Assembly (NCBI GenBank): GCA_963726005.1
Contig: CAVSAT010000002.1
Coordinates: forward strand, 682,001-746,000
DNA: 64,000 nt
Source: Bog-473 sp963726005
Lineage (GTDB): Bacteria > Actinomycetota > Acidimicrobiia > Acidimicrobiales > RAAP-2
Reading direction: 5' to 3'
Part shown: piece after piece, positions 37,244 through 46,649 of the stretch
How the letters are laid out: each line of letters starts with the position of its first letter
Position numbering within the stretch: position 1 is the stretch's first letter
The notes under the pieces: model-generated
The model's database searches: none
Told to the model about the DNA's origin: nothing
Seen by the model: the letters and a program-made list of their open reading frames with translations, nothing else
Translations under genes and position numbers: made by a program

Positions 37244-37542
37244 GGGAACGATCGACTGGTCGATCACGTCGCGATACTGCGCCAACGTCGTCGCCCGTAA
37301 TCCCTCCGAACTCCGAGTCGGGAGCCAATATGGTCCGTCAGCAACTCCCGCACCGTCAGCTTGCTTTCGGGTGACCACTCACCAATGTGGACCTTCGCCA
37401 AAGTTGCGGTGAAGTGCTTCTGCGCGGTCGTTTTGGTCGCAAAACCACCCTTGCTGCGCTGTGTCCAGTCCCCGGTGACCGGGTTTGGAGTCCACCAGTA
37501 GGCGGTCCACATCTTGCCTCGCTGTCGAACCATTCCCTTCAT
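37244..37542 (-). pseudogene. Tyrosine recombinase (integrase), N-terminal fragment with frameshift
   Basis: Starts at ATG 37542 (MKGMVRQRGKMWTAYWWTPN), overlapping the stop of the small HTH gene as ATGA, with GGAGGAG upstream. The arm-binding domain (SKGGFATKTTAQKHFTATLA) and the start of the core-binding domain (SKLTVRELLTDYWLPTRSSE, then LRATTLAQYRDVIDQSIV) are recognisable after allowing one frameshift near 37335. The frame then passes into a transposase-like tail, so the whole catalytic domain with the R-H-R-Y residues is gone. It lies at the tRNA end of the island, the normal place for the integrase gene. Confidence 0.75.
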
Positions 37543-37697
37543 TTCTCCTCCTCCAAGATGCCTCGACGCCGCGCTTCGGCTAACCACCTTCTCGCTGTCC
37601 GCTCCGATGTGTAGAGCTGTAGAGAAACCTGCTTCCTAGGTTCATACGGATTTGCTCGGGCAATGTTGGCGACCTGACGGATCAGGTCCTCCGTCAT
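37539..37697 (-). CDS. Small HTH protein upstream of the integrase (excisionase or regulator-like)
   Basis: A 52-residue reading frame beginning MTEDLIRQVANIARANPYE. Its second half, VSLQLYTSERTARRWLAEAR, looks like a helix-turn-helix, ending RRRGILEEEK. Its stop overlaps the integrase start, a coupled layout seen in many actinobacterial integrative elements, where a short HTH protein precedes int. It is intact, unlike its partner. Function (excision or control of int) is inference. Confidence 0.6.
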   Translation of the reverse strand: MTEDLIRQVANIARANPYEPRKQVSLQLYTSERTARRWLAEARRRGILEEEK

Positions 37698-37730
37698 CGG
37701 CTGTCGGACCCGAAGGCTGGCGCCCGCGCG

Positions 37731-37802
37731 GCGGTTTGGCCCCCATCGATCCGTAGAACTGGGCCGAACCGAAGCTTGAACACCCCCCCGTCAGAAGCCA
37801 CC
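37731..37802 (-). repeat. 72-bp direct repeat, copy 1
   Basis: Identical to 37858-37929 except for one base. It encodes the VASDGGVF...FYGSMG segment of a wall-repeat module and includes a seven-C run. The spacing of copies is 127 bp. Both carry the same extra base relative to the expected reading frame. Confidence 0.9.
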
Positions 37803-37857
37803 TCCCAGTGGCCACGCCGCCGAGGGGCGACGGCCATGCCCACGATGGGCTTGTTGA

Positions 37858-37929
37858 GCGGTTTGGCCCCCATCGATCCGTAGAACTGGGCCGAACCGAA
37901 GCTTGAACACCCCCCCGTCAGAGGCCACC
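37858..37929 (-). repeat. 72-bp direct repeat, copy 2
   Basis: The second copy of the wall-repeat module segment, 127 bp from the first with one mismatch. It is nearer the SGNH catalytic domain. Confidence 0.9.
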
Positions 37930-38803
37930 CAGTAGCCCGGGTCAATCACTTGCTCGAAAGAGTCCGCCAATTCGGCGTAGCCCAAGTCATTGGTGTGGAC
38001 ATTGCTGTCCTGCAGGACACACATCAACGTCCACTCACAGATGAGCGCCACGTTCTGCGGCACCGTCATCCCGAGGTAGGACCCAGTCAGGGCGAAGTTC
38101 GTCGTCTCAAACCGCACGGCCGGGTCGGCCATCGATGCACCACTCGCGCCATAGATCTGTGCGAGAAGCGTGTTGAGGGACACCACGTACGTCACGGACT
38201 GCTGCGCCAGGGTTTGGATGCTTCCCCCGAGCAGCCACCCAGCCAGATATCCGTCGTAGTAGTCCATTCCGTAGATCGACAGCCCTGGATATGCGGACCC
38301 GAGTCCGCCGAGGATTTGCGGAAGTTCTGCGCTCACTTCGTTCATCCCGTTTTGAACACACGTTCCGTCGATTCCGGAGCCTGGCGGCTGGAACAGGATG
38401 GACCCGAGTGATGCTGTCACACATCCGAGGACGTTGTTGATCCCGATGTCGATGGTCAGGAAGGCGATATGACCAGGATGCGCCCGAAGAAAGGCTTCTG
38501 CGTCTCCCAGCTGCGAACCGGTCGCGTATACGAACACCCACCACCGCTCAAGACCGACAAAGTGGTGGCACCGGAACATGACAGGTTGAGAAGCTGAAGA
38601 TTCGGATAGCGGGTGCGTTCGTGCTGATAGATGAGATTGACGTAGTCGTTCGCCAGCTTTGTCGTCCCTTCGCCGGCTGCCAGGGAGTCTCCCATCGCTA
38701 CGTAGTACATGACTGGTCCCGTGGCCGAAGCGACCGTGGAATATGCGCCTATGTTGAGAACCATCCCCCCGGCCACAAGGAGGAGCCCGACGAACAGTGA
38801 CAC

Positions 38804-39218
38804 AGCCCGCCGTCCAAATGGGCTTGTTGAAGCCGTCGGCTAAAGGCAGAGTGGATCGTGCCTTGGCACGTCCCGCCCCAAGAGTGCGCACATACCTTGG
38901 CATTTTGTCCCAGGTCGTCATTCGCCCACCGTCCCCAGGACACCGAGCGTAGTAACTGCCGCTCGGAACCGCTCATTCGGTCGCGTCGTGAACGTTGCGG
39001 CCCAAAGGGCTTCGCTTGGATGTGTGATTTCAGACCTTACGGCCGTGAAGCAGTGATGCCGCGGAACCTGGAGGCCTCCCCGATCATTCTCCTCGTCCAA
39101 CGGATTAGGTCGGCTCTCGTGGACTGCTCTACGGCGGCAAGCCGAACTTCAGGGTGCTGGACTCGATTCGGAGACGCAGCCCCTCAAAGGACGGCGGACC
39201 CAAGGTGTCATCGTCCGT
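38804..39218. other. Non-coding stretch inside the island
   Basis: About 415 bp between the divergent SGNH pseudogene and the plus-strand membrane protein pseudogene. I see no supported gene. It presumably holds both promoters. Confidence 0.4.
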
Positions 39219-40650
39219 TTGAAATACGATGTGGTGGTGACAATAGGGGCGGGTCGGAGTGCCGTCGCGGAAAAGCCACCCAAGCAGACATCGACTGAAC
39301 ATCGACCGCTCTATCAGCGGATAGATGCGTGGCTCGGATACCGATGGGTTGGGGTCCTGCTCTTCGCTGCTGCCATGGTCCTTCCGCTGTTTCGTCAGCG
39401 TGGAACGCCGAGTTGGCAGACCGTGTGGGCAGAGGACAGCTCGATCTACACCCATCAGGCCGTCTTTTCTGGGAGCTTCCATTCGCTCCTTCGGGGGTAC
39501 AACGGCTATCTGCAGCTCCCACCTCGACTGTTGGCCATCCCAACTCCCTACTTCTCACTGCGTTACTTGGCCCTGTATGCCGCCCTGGCTGCGACGGCGG
39601 TCGGAGCCCTGCTGGCCTGGAGCGTGTACCACCTTTCACGCCAGTGGCTTTCATCGCGTCTCCTCCGCGTAATGTTGGCCTCCTTTGTGGTGTTGATGCC
39701 CGGTACCGAAACCACTGCCACGATCACGAATACGACGTGGATGTTCCTCGCCGTTTTGCCTTGGGCACTCATTTCCTTGGAAGAACGGAGACGCGATGTA
39801 GGACTGCGCTCGGTGCTCGCCTTCTTGGGCGCGACATCTTCCGCTTTGAGCTTGCTGTTCCTTCCCCTACGTCATAGGGTGGCTCGCCTACCGTCGCACA
39901 AAGACGGCCCTGATCGTCGGCGCAACATTTGTCGTGGGAGTGATCGTCCAGATTGCGGTGACTCTGACCTCATCACCGGCCACAGGAGGTAAGATCGACC
40001 TGCCTGTCCTTGCTGATGCCACCAGTGTCCGGGTCTTTGGTGCGTTCCTCCTCGGAACTCGGTGGGAGGCCGATTGGTGGAGCGCCAACTGGGTGTCCCT
40101 CGTTGTCCTAGGACCTCTGATGGTGGTAGCACTGCTGCTCGCTCTGGGGGTTCGCGCCAATCGCCGAGCACAGGTCGTGGCGGGATCATTCACCCTCCTC
40201 GCCGTAGTCTTTTTTGCGATTCCCGCCTGGGGCCGTGGCACCATATACCTCGGACTCGGCCCGAGTTGGATCGTCAATGGCTACCACGACACATGGAACG
40301 AGCCCCGCTTCAGTGTCGTCCCGGTCATGCTGCTCGCGAGCGCAGTGGCGATCCTGATTGCACCAACCATGTCGCGGGCACTGGCGCGACGAGACCTCAT
40401 ACAGCGCCACGGCATTCCGGCGTTTGCCCTGTGGTTCGTGATCGTCATGGCGGTCAGTTTTTCTCAGGCGTCACTCCGCGGATTGGATCCTTCATGGACG
40501 GGCCGTGTTGATCGGGTTCTCACCTCAGACTGCTTGGGCCGGCCAAGCTCGACCATTGTCACGGTGCCAAATGTCTTGGTTGGACATACCTATCCCAGGA
40601 CACCCTATGGCTACTACGCACTCGTCGTCCGGTGCTCCAATCTTGAGTGA
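39219..40650 (+). pseudogene. Polytopic membrane protein (GT-C-like), one frameshift, inside the island
   Basis: A 475-codon protein homologous to the intact gene at 42576-43940. Shared blocks include VLPLFRQRGTPSWQTVWAED against VLPLFRQTGSRSWQTIWAED, LLRGYNGYLQLPPRLLAIPT, and a closing segment ending in a Cys (VVRCSNLE). The acidic pair (AED) after the first helix suits a GT-C glycosyltransferase. The frame breaks at CCCC 39864-39867; removing one C restores LPYVIGWLAYRRTK and the protein runs to a normal end. Sequence error or slippage are both possible. The start is uncertain (TTG 39219 or GTG codons just after). Confidence 0.75.
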
Positions 40651-41414
40651 ATCGGATGAAGTTCTTCTGACTCAAAATGAGACTTACGTCTGACACTCCC
40701 GAAGTCTGGGACTTCGATCCCCCGAACGGTTCAATCGGCGTCGACTGGTGTGTACCCCCGTTGTAAGTGCCGGACTGGGGCAGGGGGATCTCAAAATTTT
40801 CCTGGGCGGAAATTCTCGCCCGCGTGGGGGTCGCTGCGTGTGGATCCTTCCTCTCTCGCCGGCCGTGCTGAGCGAAACCGGAGCGCATCGGCCGAGAGTC
40901 GATCAGGGGCTGGGGTGGTTCCTTCGGACAACTTCCGCGACCGCCCCGCCTGGGCGCCACGCAATTCGGAGGGGAGGGAGGCTCCGCCTTGCTTGACCGC
41001 TCAGCTGTATCCAGCCGGCGATCGAGAATTTCTGTTTGGATTGGGACGAGAGCGCGTCCGCGATGACCGCCAAATATGCCTTCAGGCCACCAGTCACGCT
41101 CCATCACCGCCTTCTCAAACGGCCCAGGTCGCACGGCTGTGTAGCGAGTGCGCAAACCCACCAACTTGTCAGTAGAGCTTTCCCACCCACGACCGGTGCC
41201 CCAGCAACGCGACTGCTAGGCAGGAAACCGGCACCGGCCCGCACATCACGGTCTCCATATGGGCCCCATTCCGACGACTTGTCACGGTGCTTGTCACGCA
41301 ACCAGACAACCGGCAACCTCTCTGCCCAATCTGAACCCCCGCCGGCAGGTAAATGACGTCACCTGACCTGCCCCCCGACACCCCCGTCACCTCTGGACCA
41401 CATGAGCCCGAACC
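40651..41414. other. Non-coding stretch at the island's right end
   Basis: About 760 bp up to the second att copy. Open frames here have no recognisable family, poor codon character and mutually shadow each other. I see no integrase C-terminal part or IS remnant. Possibly decayed element DNA. Confidence 0.4.
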
Positions 41415-41460
41415 GACTGGCAGTCAAGAGGTTCGTGGGTTCAAGTCCCATCGCCTCCAC
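41415..41460 (+). repeat. attR-type copy of tRNA 3' segment (46-bp direct repeat)
   Basis: Exactly matches 37016-37061 and lacks the 5' half of the tRNA, so it is not a functional tRNA. After the shared bases it continues so that the segment reads TCC-A-CCA. This suggests the original chromosomal tRNA encoded its CCA, while the present tRNA 3' end, supplied by the element, does not. Confidence 0.9.
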
Positions 41461-41626
41461 CAAAAATAGCCCTGTTGGTGTGGTTGATGCCGCACACGTG
41501 GGCTGAGAGTCCCTATCGATATCCCGGGACCAACGGAGAGACCAGCAGTGCACGAGTTCGGGCCGAAGCCCAACAGTTGTCGAGAACCGTACAGCGGGTG
41601 CGCCCGTCCCGCTGCGACCGGCATTC

Positions 41627-42733
41627 GTGAAGACCTTCCAAGGCCAGTCCGGCGCAACATGGCAGTACGAAGAGACCGATGTGCTTGGGCGGGGGGGCTT
41701 CAGGACCGTGCATCCCGGCGTCGGACCCGACCGAAAGCCTGTCGCCGTGATGATCCTGAACCTCACACACCCAGGAGCTAGCCCGTATTGAACGGCTGCT
41801 ACACGAGGTTGAGATTTCCGAAAGGACCGCAGCCGGGACCTATCCCCACCTGCTCTGTGTCCAAGATCACTTGATTGAGGCCGATGCGCCCTTCCTCGTC
41901 ATGAATCGAGCAGAGAACTCTCTCCGCGATGCTCTCAGTGGGCTGTCCGATGAAGAACGGTCTCGTGCATTTCGGGACATCACGGAGGGCCTCGTTGAAC
42001 CTCATGGGATACCGATCGTTCACAGGGACCTAAAGCCACAGAACATGCTTCTCCACCGAGGCGTATGGAAGCTTGCGGATTTTGGTATTGCTGGGATCTG
42101 GATGAATCCGCGGCGACCTTGACGTGGGCGGGACACGGAACCCTTCCCTACATGGCCCCCGAGATTTTCGCACCGCCATATGCGTCCTCGATCAAGACCG
42201 ATCTCTATGCGCTCGGTTGCATTGCTTATGAGCTTGAAGCGGACATTCTGCCTTTCCTCGACTCGGATCGAGCGATGCTGATGCGGAAGATTAGGACAGA
42301 GCCAGCACCAGAACGGCCGGAGTCGGTCAACTACACGATGCGTCGGCTAATCGGTCGGCAGCTGGCCAAGGATCCTTCTCTAAGGCCTCAGGATGCATGG
42401 GCGGTTAAAGAGGAACTGGATCGAGTCGTCATGGTCCGTCTTCTCCGCAAGCCGCACTTCTGCAACGACTCGCCTCGCGCCATGACGCTCAGCGACTTGT
42501 CGAACTCGGCTTTGTTCTTCCACCAACTTTCCCGCCCGGTGCGTCGTCGTTCGGCCGTGTTGAAAGTTCCGGTCATTACGCCAGATCCCGACACGGCAGT
42601 GTCACCGGCCAGAAGAATCCGTAAAAGTCAGTTTGAACCTGGACGAGCTTGTTCGGCGAAGCCGTTATACATTCGGTCGTGTAAGTGCGAGAAACACTCG
42701 TGGACCACTGTGGGCTTTCTGAACGTAAGTTAG
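41627..42733 (+). pseudogene. Ser/Thr protein kinase, frameshifted and catalytically altered
   Basis: Three frames together encode a Hanks-type kinase. The first has YEETDVLGRGGFRTVHPGVG, a P-loop whose third glycine is Arg, and KPVAVMIL, where the ATP-binding Lys is Met. The second gives IVHRDLKPQNMLLHRG and LADFGIAG. The third gives GTLPYMAPEIFAPPY, DLYALGCIAYELE and the C-lobe. Shifts lie near 41765 and 42105. Loss of the lysine is a substitution, so even an error-corrected protein might be inactive. It starts 165 bp right of the att copy. Its 3' end overlaps the convergent membrane protein gene. Confidence 0.75.
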
Positions 42734-43940
42734 TGACGGAGAACCCGAGGACCGTCACGACGGCCACCTGAACAACGAACAGTGGCCGAGCAACCCGGGA
42801 TATCCATGCGCTCCTCAATCGGACTGGTGGCGCAGCCAGAACAGCAACCGCACTCGCAAGGAGCACCACCGGGATGACGCTGTAGCGAGGCGGCGCCTGT
42901 TGGCGACTCCAGGCTGGGGTGATAAAGATCACCAGAGCGTAGAGCACGAAGACAACCGCAAGCACCTGGCGCCCATGGTCGACTCCGACCAGCAACACGC
43001 CGAAAATCAGGGCGAAGCAAATGACTGATGCGATGATCAGAAGGTCATGCGAGGTGAGCCACGGTGTCGAAGTGCCCTTTGTCCCGAGCAGGAATGGAAC
43101 AAAGACGTGTTCGCCTGTCGCATGGGTGATATTGGGAATGGAACGTTTTAGGACGAGCAAAGCCTCTGAGGTGATGGAGGGGATGTACTTGGTATGCATA
43201 ACAACGCCACCCTGAACAACCAATCCGGCGCTGAAGATAGCCGTGACGATCCATGTGGCGCGGGTTCTTCGAAGGAGGGCGAAGCCGAGTGCCAAAGGCA
43301 GAAAAAGGAAGACCAGTCCGGTAGAGGTCGCGGCGAGAAAGGCCACGGTGCCACGCACTGCCACGTCGAGACGTCCCTCGGCCGAGGACACCAAGGCCCA
43401 CGGTGCCACTGCGACGAATACCCAGATCGTGTTGGTGATGTTGGCCGTATTCTCGACTCCGAGGACTGGCATGAGGACGACGAGCGATGCAAGGGCCAAC
43501 CGCACGGGTCGGGAGTCGACCCAACCATTCGAGAAGTGATACGTGAACCACGCCAAGAGGGCGCCGACGAAGGTTGCTGAGAGTGCCAAGTAGGTCGAGA
43601 GGTGGTGAATGGGTATGTAGGTGGACGGCACAGCCAACAGTCTTGGCGGAAGCTGCACGTATCCGTCATAACCACGCAACAACACGGCGAGACCACCATT
43701 GCGCCGGGCCTGCTCGAAGTACACAAACCCGTCCTCTGCCCAGATTGTTTGCCAACTACGGGAACCGGTCTGACGAAACAGCGGTAAGACGACAGCCGCC
43801 GCGAACAGGGCCAGCCCGATGGCCAGCCGAGATGACCTGGAAGAGAGCCGGATAGCGGTCGAGAAATCGCCTAGATTGCGACCACTGTCGGTCTTCGTGG
43901 CTCGTCCATCCACGCCGTAGTCAGGGTGCATCTGGTGCAT
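42576..43940 (-). CDS. Polytopic membrane protein, GT-C-like (intact paralogue)
   Basis: A 454-residue protein with about 11 hydrophobic segments. After the first helix is WQTIWAEDGFVYFEQARR, with an acidic pair as in GT-C glycosyltransferases. Then come VLLRGYDGYVQLPPRLLAVP and a short extracytoplasmic C-terminus with two cysteines (YTTECITASP and VTLPCRDLA) that could form a disulfide. It is the intact relative of the broken gene at 39219-40650, in the opposite orientation. I start at ATG 43940, since the upstream frame is Arg-rich and unlike the paralogue. Substrate unknown; a role in surface glycan building is inferred from neighbours. Confidence 0.72.
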   Translation of the reverse strand: MHQMHPDYGVDGRATKTDSGRNLGDFSTAIRLSSRSSRLAIGLALFAAAVVLPLFRQTGSRSWQTIWAEDGFVYFEQARRNGGLAVLLRGYDGYVQLPPRLLAVPSTYIPIHHLSTYLALSATFVGALLAWFTYHFSNGWVDSRPVRLALASLVVLMPVLGVENTANITNTIWVFVAVAPWALVSSAEGRLDVAVRGTVAFLAATSTGLVFLFLPLALGFALLRRTRATWIVTAIFSAGLVVQGGVVMHTKYIPSITSEALLVLKRSIPNITHATGEHVFVPFLLGTKGTSTPWLTSHDLLIIASVICFALIFGVLLVGVDHGRQVLAVVFVLYALVIFITPAWSRQQAPPRYSVIPVVLLASAVAVLAAPPVRLRSAWISRVARPLFVVQVAVVTVLGFSVTNLRSESPQWSTSVSRTYTTECITASPNKLVQVQTDFYGFFWPVTLPCRDLA

Positions 43941-44274
43941 TTGTAAATCACCGTGTCGTCTGCAGATCGGTCGATCTATAGTGCGCTGCTCGTTCCGGTT
44001 GGTAGCGGACTTGTCCTCCTCCCGGGCGCCGCCGCGTGACGGAGCAGGTAGACGCGGCTTGCGAGAACTCATACTGAGGATGCGGCCGAGACATTGCTCC
44101 CTCAGAAGGGTGACTACGCGACCAGCCGACGATGGCCGAACGTAGATGAGTTGGCTCTCTGCCGTACACGGAGCTAACTCGCATAGGGCCAGGGGTAGCG
44201 TCCGTTCGACTGCTCCTACGGCCTGTCAAGGTCCCAGTTTCTTGTGACGTACCTCGCTTGGCCCAGTTTCTTGG
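43941..44274. other. Intergenic stretch of about 330 bp
   Basis: Upstream of the intact membrane protein gene on the minus strand. I see no supported gene or RNA; it probably holds the promoter of that gene. Confidence 0.4.
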
Positions 44275-44655
44275 TCACTCGTTTCTACGGTGACTGCAAC
44301 ACCCCTCGCTCTTAAGCCGTAGAAAGACGTCTCCGCCGAAAGGGCCAGAGACACGAATCACGTTGTCTCCGATCTTCATCGTGATACCTCGGCTGAGTAC
44401 TTCTCGGTTCTCGACGGTCACCAAAGCGACGACTCCCCAAGCGAGGGTCGCCGCACCAATCTGCGGGCCCTCGGGCCACGTCATCTGATCGTCGTCGGTC
44501 CAACCGACGTAGGCCGGACCCAGCGGTCCGGAGTACCGATAGAAGCTGTGAAGCGGCCGACCATCTGTCGGATCGAACGCTCCGCGGGATTCAGCCTCTG
44601 CGGAGCGACTTGCGAAGATGTCGAGAGCGCTCTGGAGGCATCCCTTCTTGGCCAC
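44275..44655 (-). CDS. Hypothetical protein, possibly a fragment
   Basis: A 126-residue frame beginning MAKKGCLQSALDIFASRS. It contains GPAYVGWTDDDQMTWPEGPQ and ends with KSEGCCSHRRNE. It lacks hydrophobic helices or a signal peptide. No family is recognised. The sequence is not low-complexity, which gives mild support that it is or was coding. It is 90 bp downstream of the 44746-46449 gene on the same strand. Confidence 0.3.
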   Translation of the reverse strand: MAKKGCLQSALDIFASRSAEAESRGAFDPTDGRPLHSFYRYSGPLGPAYVGWTDDDQMTWPEGPQIGAATLAWGVVALVTVENREVLSRGITMKIGDNVIRVSGPFGGDVFLRLKSEGCCSHRRNE

Positions 44656-44745
44656 CGAGTTCGGGTCCCTGGGAACAGCGAGCCGCGATCAGAGCGACTA
44701 CTCCTTTTGCCGCTTTCACGGTCGCCCCGCGGCGAACACCAGGAG

Positions 44746-46449
44746 TCAGCTCCGCAGTGCACTCTTTAACACGTAGACGGACGCGCACCCGAAACGGATC
44801 CTCGCCTGGACGATGGTGCCCACGAGGGACGAGAGATCCTCGGGGTGGTTGCAGTCGGAGAGGAGGAACCGGGCCCCGGTTGAGTCGACGAAGCTCACTG
44901 CCTGCTGTGCCCTGAGGCCGCCCGAGAACAAGCGATTCGCCGCGTCGACCCGCCAGGAGAAATCCGGGGTCCACGAGGCGATCCCCACCCAGGTGTTGCG
45001 CCCGGTCTCGGCTGGAACAATCTGACCGAGGTACAGCGTCGACAGGACAGATCCCGAGGCGCTCGTCTGCGAGAGGTAGTGCAGCGCATCGGATTCCGAT
45101 GTCCGTATGAAGATCGGATCGGCGCCGAAAATGGTGGGTTTGCCGAAGCCCAAGGTCTGGTTCAACCCAGGCAACACGGGCAGCAGCAGGGCGACTACCG
45201 CGACGCACCCGGCGACGAGCAGCGCTGGCGAGCGCAGCCGCCAAAAAAGTTCGTTGAACCCCACTACGGTCAACACGGCTAGCGGGATGCTGATGCCCTC
45301 AAGCGCGTGGTTGGGGAACGTGCCGACACCGGTCACATAAATGCCGAAGAAGACCGCAAGCGCGCACAGCGGCCATGCCAGCACCGCCGCGCCAATGAAC
45401 GACTTGGGAGGCCTCCTGAACGCGACCACGGCGAGGAGCGATAGGGGGAGGAGCGTCAGGGCGAGGTCCCTGATGGACTGAGGAAATTGGTTGTTGATCT
45501 GCCCCGCGAGCCTCCACGTCGCGTCAAAATGGCCGAGCAGCGCGTAGTACGCCAGCGGTAGCGCGCACGCCATGGTCGTTGCAGCCAGGAGGCGAGGCGG
45601 GGTGGGCGCGAGGCGGCGGATTCGGAGGTAGACCTCGGCAGCCACTAGCACGACGAGGAGCGTGGCGCCCGGCCACGGCAGCAGCCATGCGCACAGCAGG
45701 GCGCAGAGGGGTGCGCCGACAGCCAACCGGCGCTCGTCACGACCGCGTTGGTACGTCAGGATCGCTCCGATGAAGAACGCAACCGCCAGTGCCGTGAACG
45801 GATAGCCCCAGAGCCAGCCCACGGGCCACATCTCGAGCGAGTACGACCCGAAGTAGAGGTTCGGCCAGCGGAAGTGGCTGGCCAGGTACCAAAGCGGCGA
45901 GATGTAGAAGAGTGCCAGGACTAGGGCGATCCTGCGGCTCGCCGTAGAAGCGACCATCGAACGGCGGACGAGGGCACGGACGCAGAGTGCGAGCGCGACT
46001 GCCGCCACAGGCATCCACAGCAGGTACGACAACCACGTGCTGACACCGACCCGCACGAGGACCTCTGAGACGACCAGCGGCGGGTACAGGAAGTCTCGGG
46101 TCCCCCCGGACGTTGTGTACGGGTCGCCGATCAGGATGTCCCGAAGGGAGGTTCGGATCCACCCCAGATACTGCATTTGGTCGCCGACGTAAATCCCGTT
46201 CGTCCCGGTCCAGAGGTGATCAGGCCCTGAGCGATGCAACAAGAGGAGCACCGTCCACACGCCGACAAGCACGAAGCCGGCCACGACGGCCAGGTCGAAC
46301 GCGTCGATCGGAGACCGCGCGACCCGGAAACGTCTTTGATCCGCGGAATGGACTCGCACCTGCACGGCCGGTCCACGTTCCCCCGATCGCCTGCTCCCCG
46401 GCGAATGCACGGACACGCCGAACTGTAACAGTGCAATCGGGAACGTCAC
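44746..46449 (-). CDS. Large polytopic membrane protein, glycosyltransferase-like
   Basis: A 567-residue protein. An N-terminal 48-residue basic segment precedes FDLAVVAGFVLVGVWTVLLL. The next loop, NGIYVGDQMQYLGWIRTSL, carries the Asp expected in GT-C type enzymes. About 11 helices follow, and then a 130-residue extracytoplasmic C-terminal domain with DPIFIRTSESDALHYLSQTS, which resembles the soluble tail of lipid-linked sugar transferases. The GTG at 46449 has its N-terminal 64 codons and upstream DNA echoed at 51150-51350. Intact. Substrate unknown. Confidence 0.7.
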   Translation of the reverse strand: MTFPIALLQFGVSVHSPGSRRSGERGPAVQVRVHSADQRRFRVARSPIDAFDLAVVAGFVLVGVWTVLLLLHRSGPDHLWTGTNGIYVGDQMQYLGWIRTSLRDILIGDPYTTSGGTRDFLYPPLVVSEVLVRVGVSTWLSYLLWMPVAAVALALCVRALVRRSMVASTASRRIALVLALFYISPLWYLASHFRWPNLYFGSYSLEMWPVGWLWGYPFTALAVAFFIGAILTYQRGRDERRLAVGAPLCALLCAWLLPWPGATLLVVLVAAEVYLRIRRLAPTPPRLLAATTMACALPLAYYALLGHFDATWRLAGQINNQFPQSIRDLALTLLPLSLLAVVAFRRPPKSFIGAAVLAWPLCALAVFFGIYVTGVGTFPNHALEGISIPLAVLTVVGFNELFWRLRSPALLVAGCVAVVALLLPVLPGLNQTLGFGKPTIFGADPIFIRTSESDALHYLSQTSASGSVLSTLYLGQIVPAETGRNTWVGIASWTPDFSWRVDAANRLFSGGLRAQQAVSFVDSTGARFLLSDCNHPEDLSSLVGTIVQARIRFGCASVYVLKSALRS

Positions 46450-46649
46450 CTACGGCTGTTCGGCCCGATCCCGATTACGGCCAACGGGCGCCCAGGAGGC
46501 GCTCGGCCCTTCAGGGTGTCAGGCCCGCAGACGACTCGGTCGAAATGCGAGCCCGACCGACGCGGTTGTGGCAGCGAAAGGGGGGCCGGGTCGATTGGTT
46601 TCGTTTGAGCGTCTAGCTATCTTTCCCTTGGCGTCGCTTAGTCTTAAAG

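Larger units (their letters stand above)
37694..38803 (-). pseudogene. Secreted SGNH/GDSL hydrolase with C-terminal WVASDGG repeats, frameshifted
   Basis: The N-terminus from GTG 38803 is a signal-peptide-like helix (SLFVGLLLVAGGMVLNIGAY) followed by YYVAMGDSLAAGEGTTKLA, the catalytic GDSL block I. The frame shifts near 38525, after which TIDIGINNVLGC (block III-like) and the DSNVHTNDLGYAELA ending (catalytic Asp/His) continue. The tail then has modules of the form YWVASDGGVF...AQFYGSMG..LNKPIVGMA, common in actinobacterial wall proteins. Each module is frameshifted at the same place. The enzyme would have been an exported esterase or lipase-like protein. Confidence 0.7.

Noticed and set aside
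40559..41164. A 201-codon minus-strand frame at the right end of the island
   Set aside because: Ser/Pro/Arg-rich, no recognisable family, and overlaps the end of the membrane protein pseudogene and other shadow frames.
41415..41460. A second tRNA-Ala gene
   Set aside because: Only the 3' half is present; there is no 5' acceptor strand or D arm, so it is an att copy.
41359..41766. Minus-strand frame containing MGLEPTNLLTAS next to the second att copy
   Set aside because: This peptide is the usual false product of translating the 3' end of a tRNA gene; it is not a gene.
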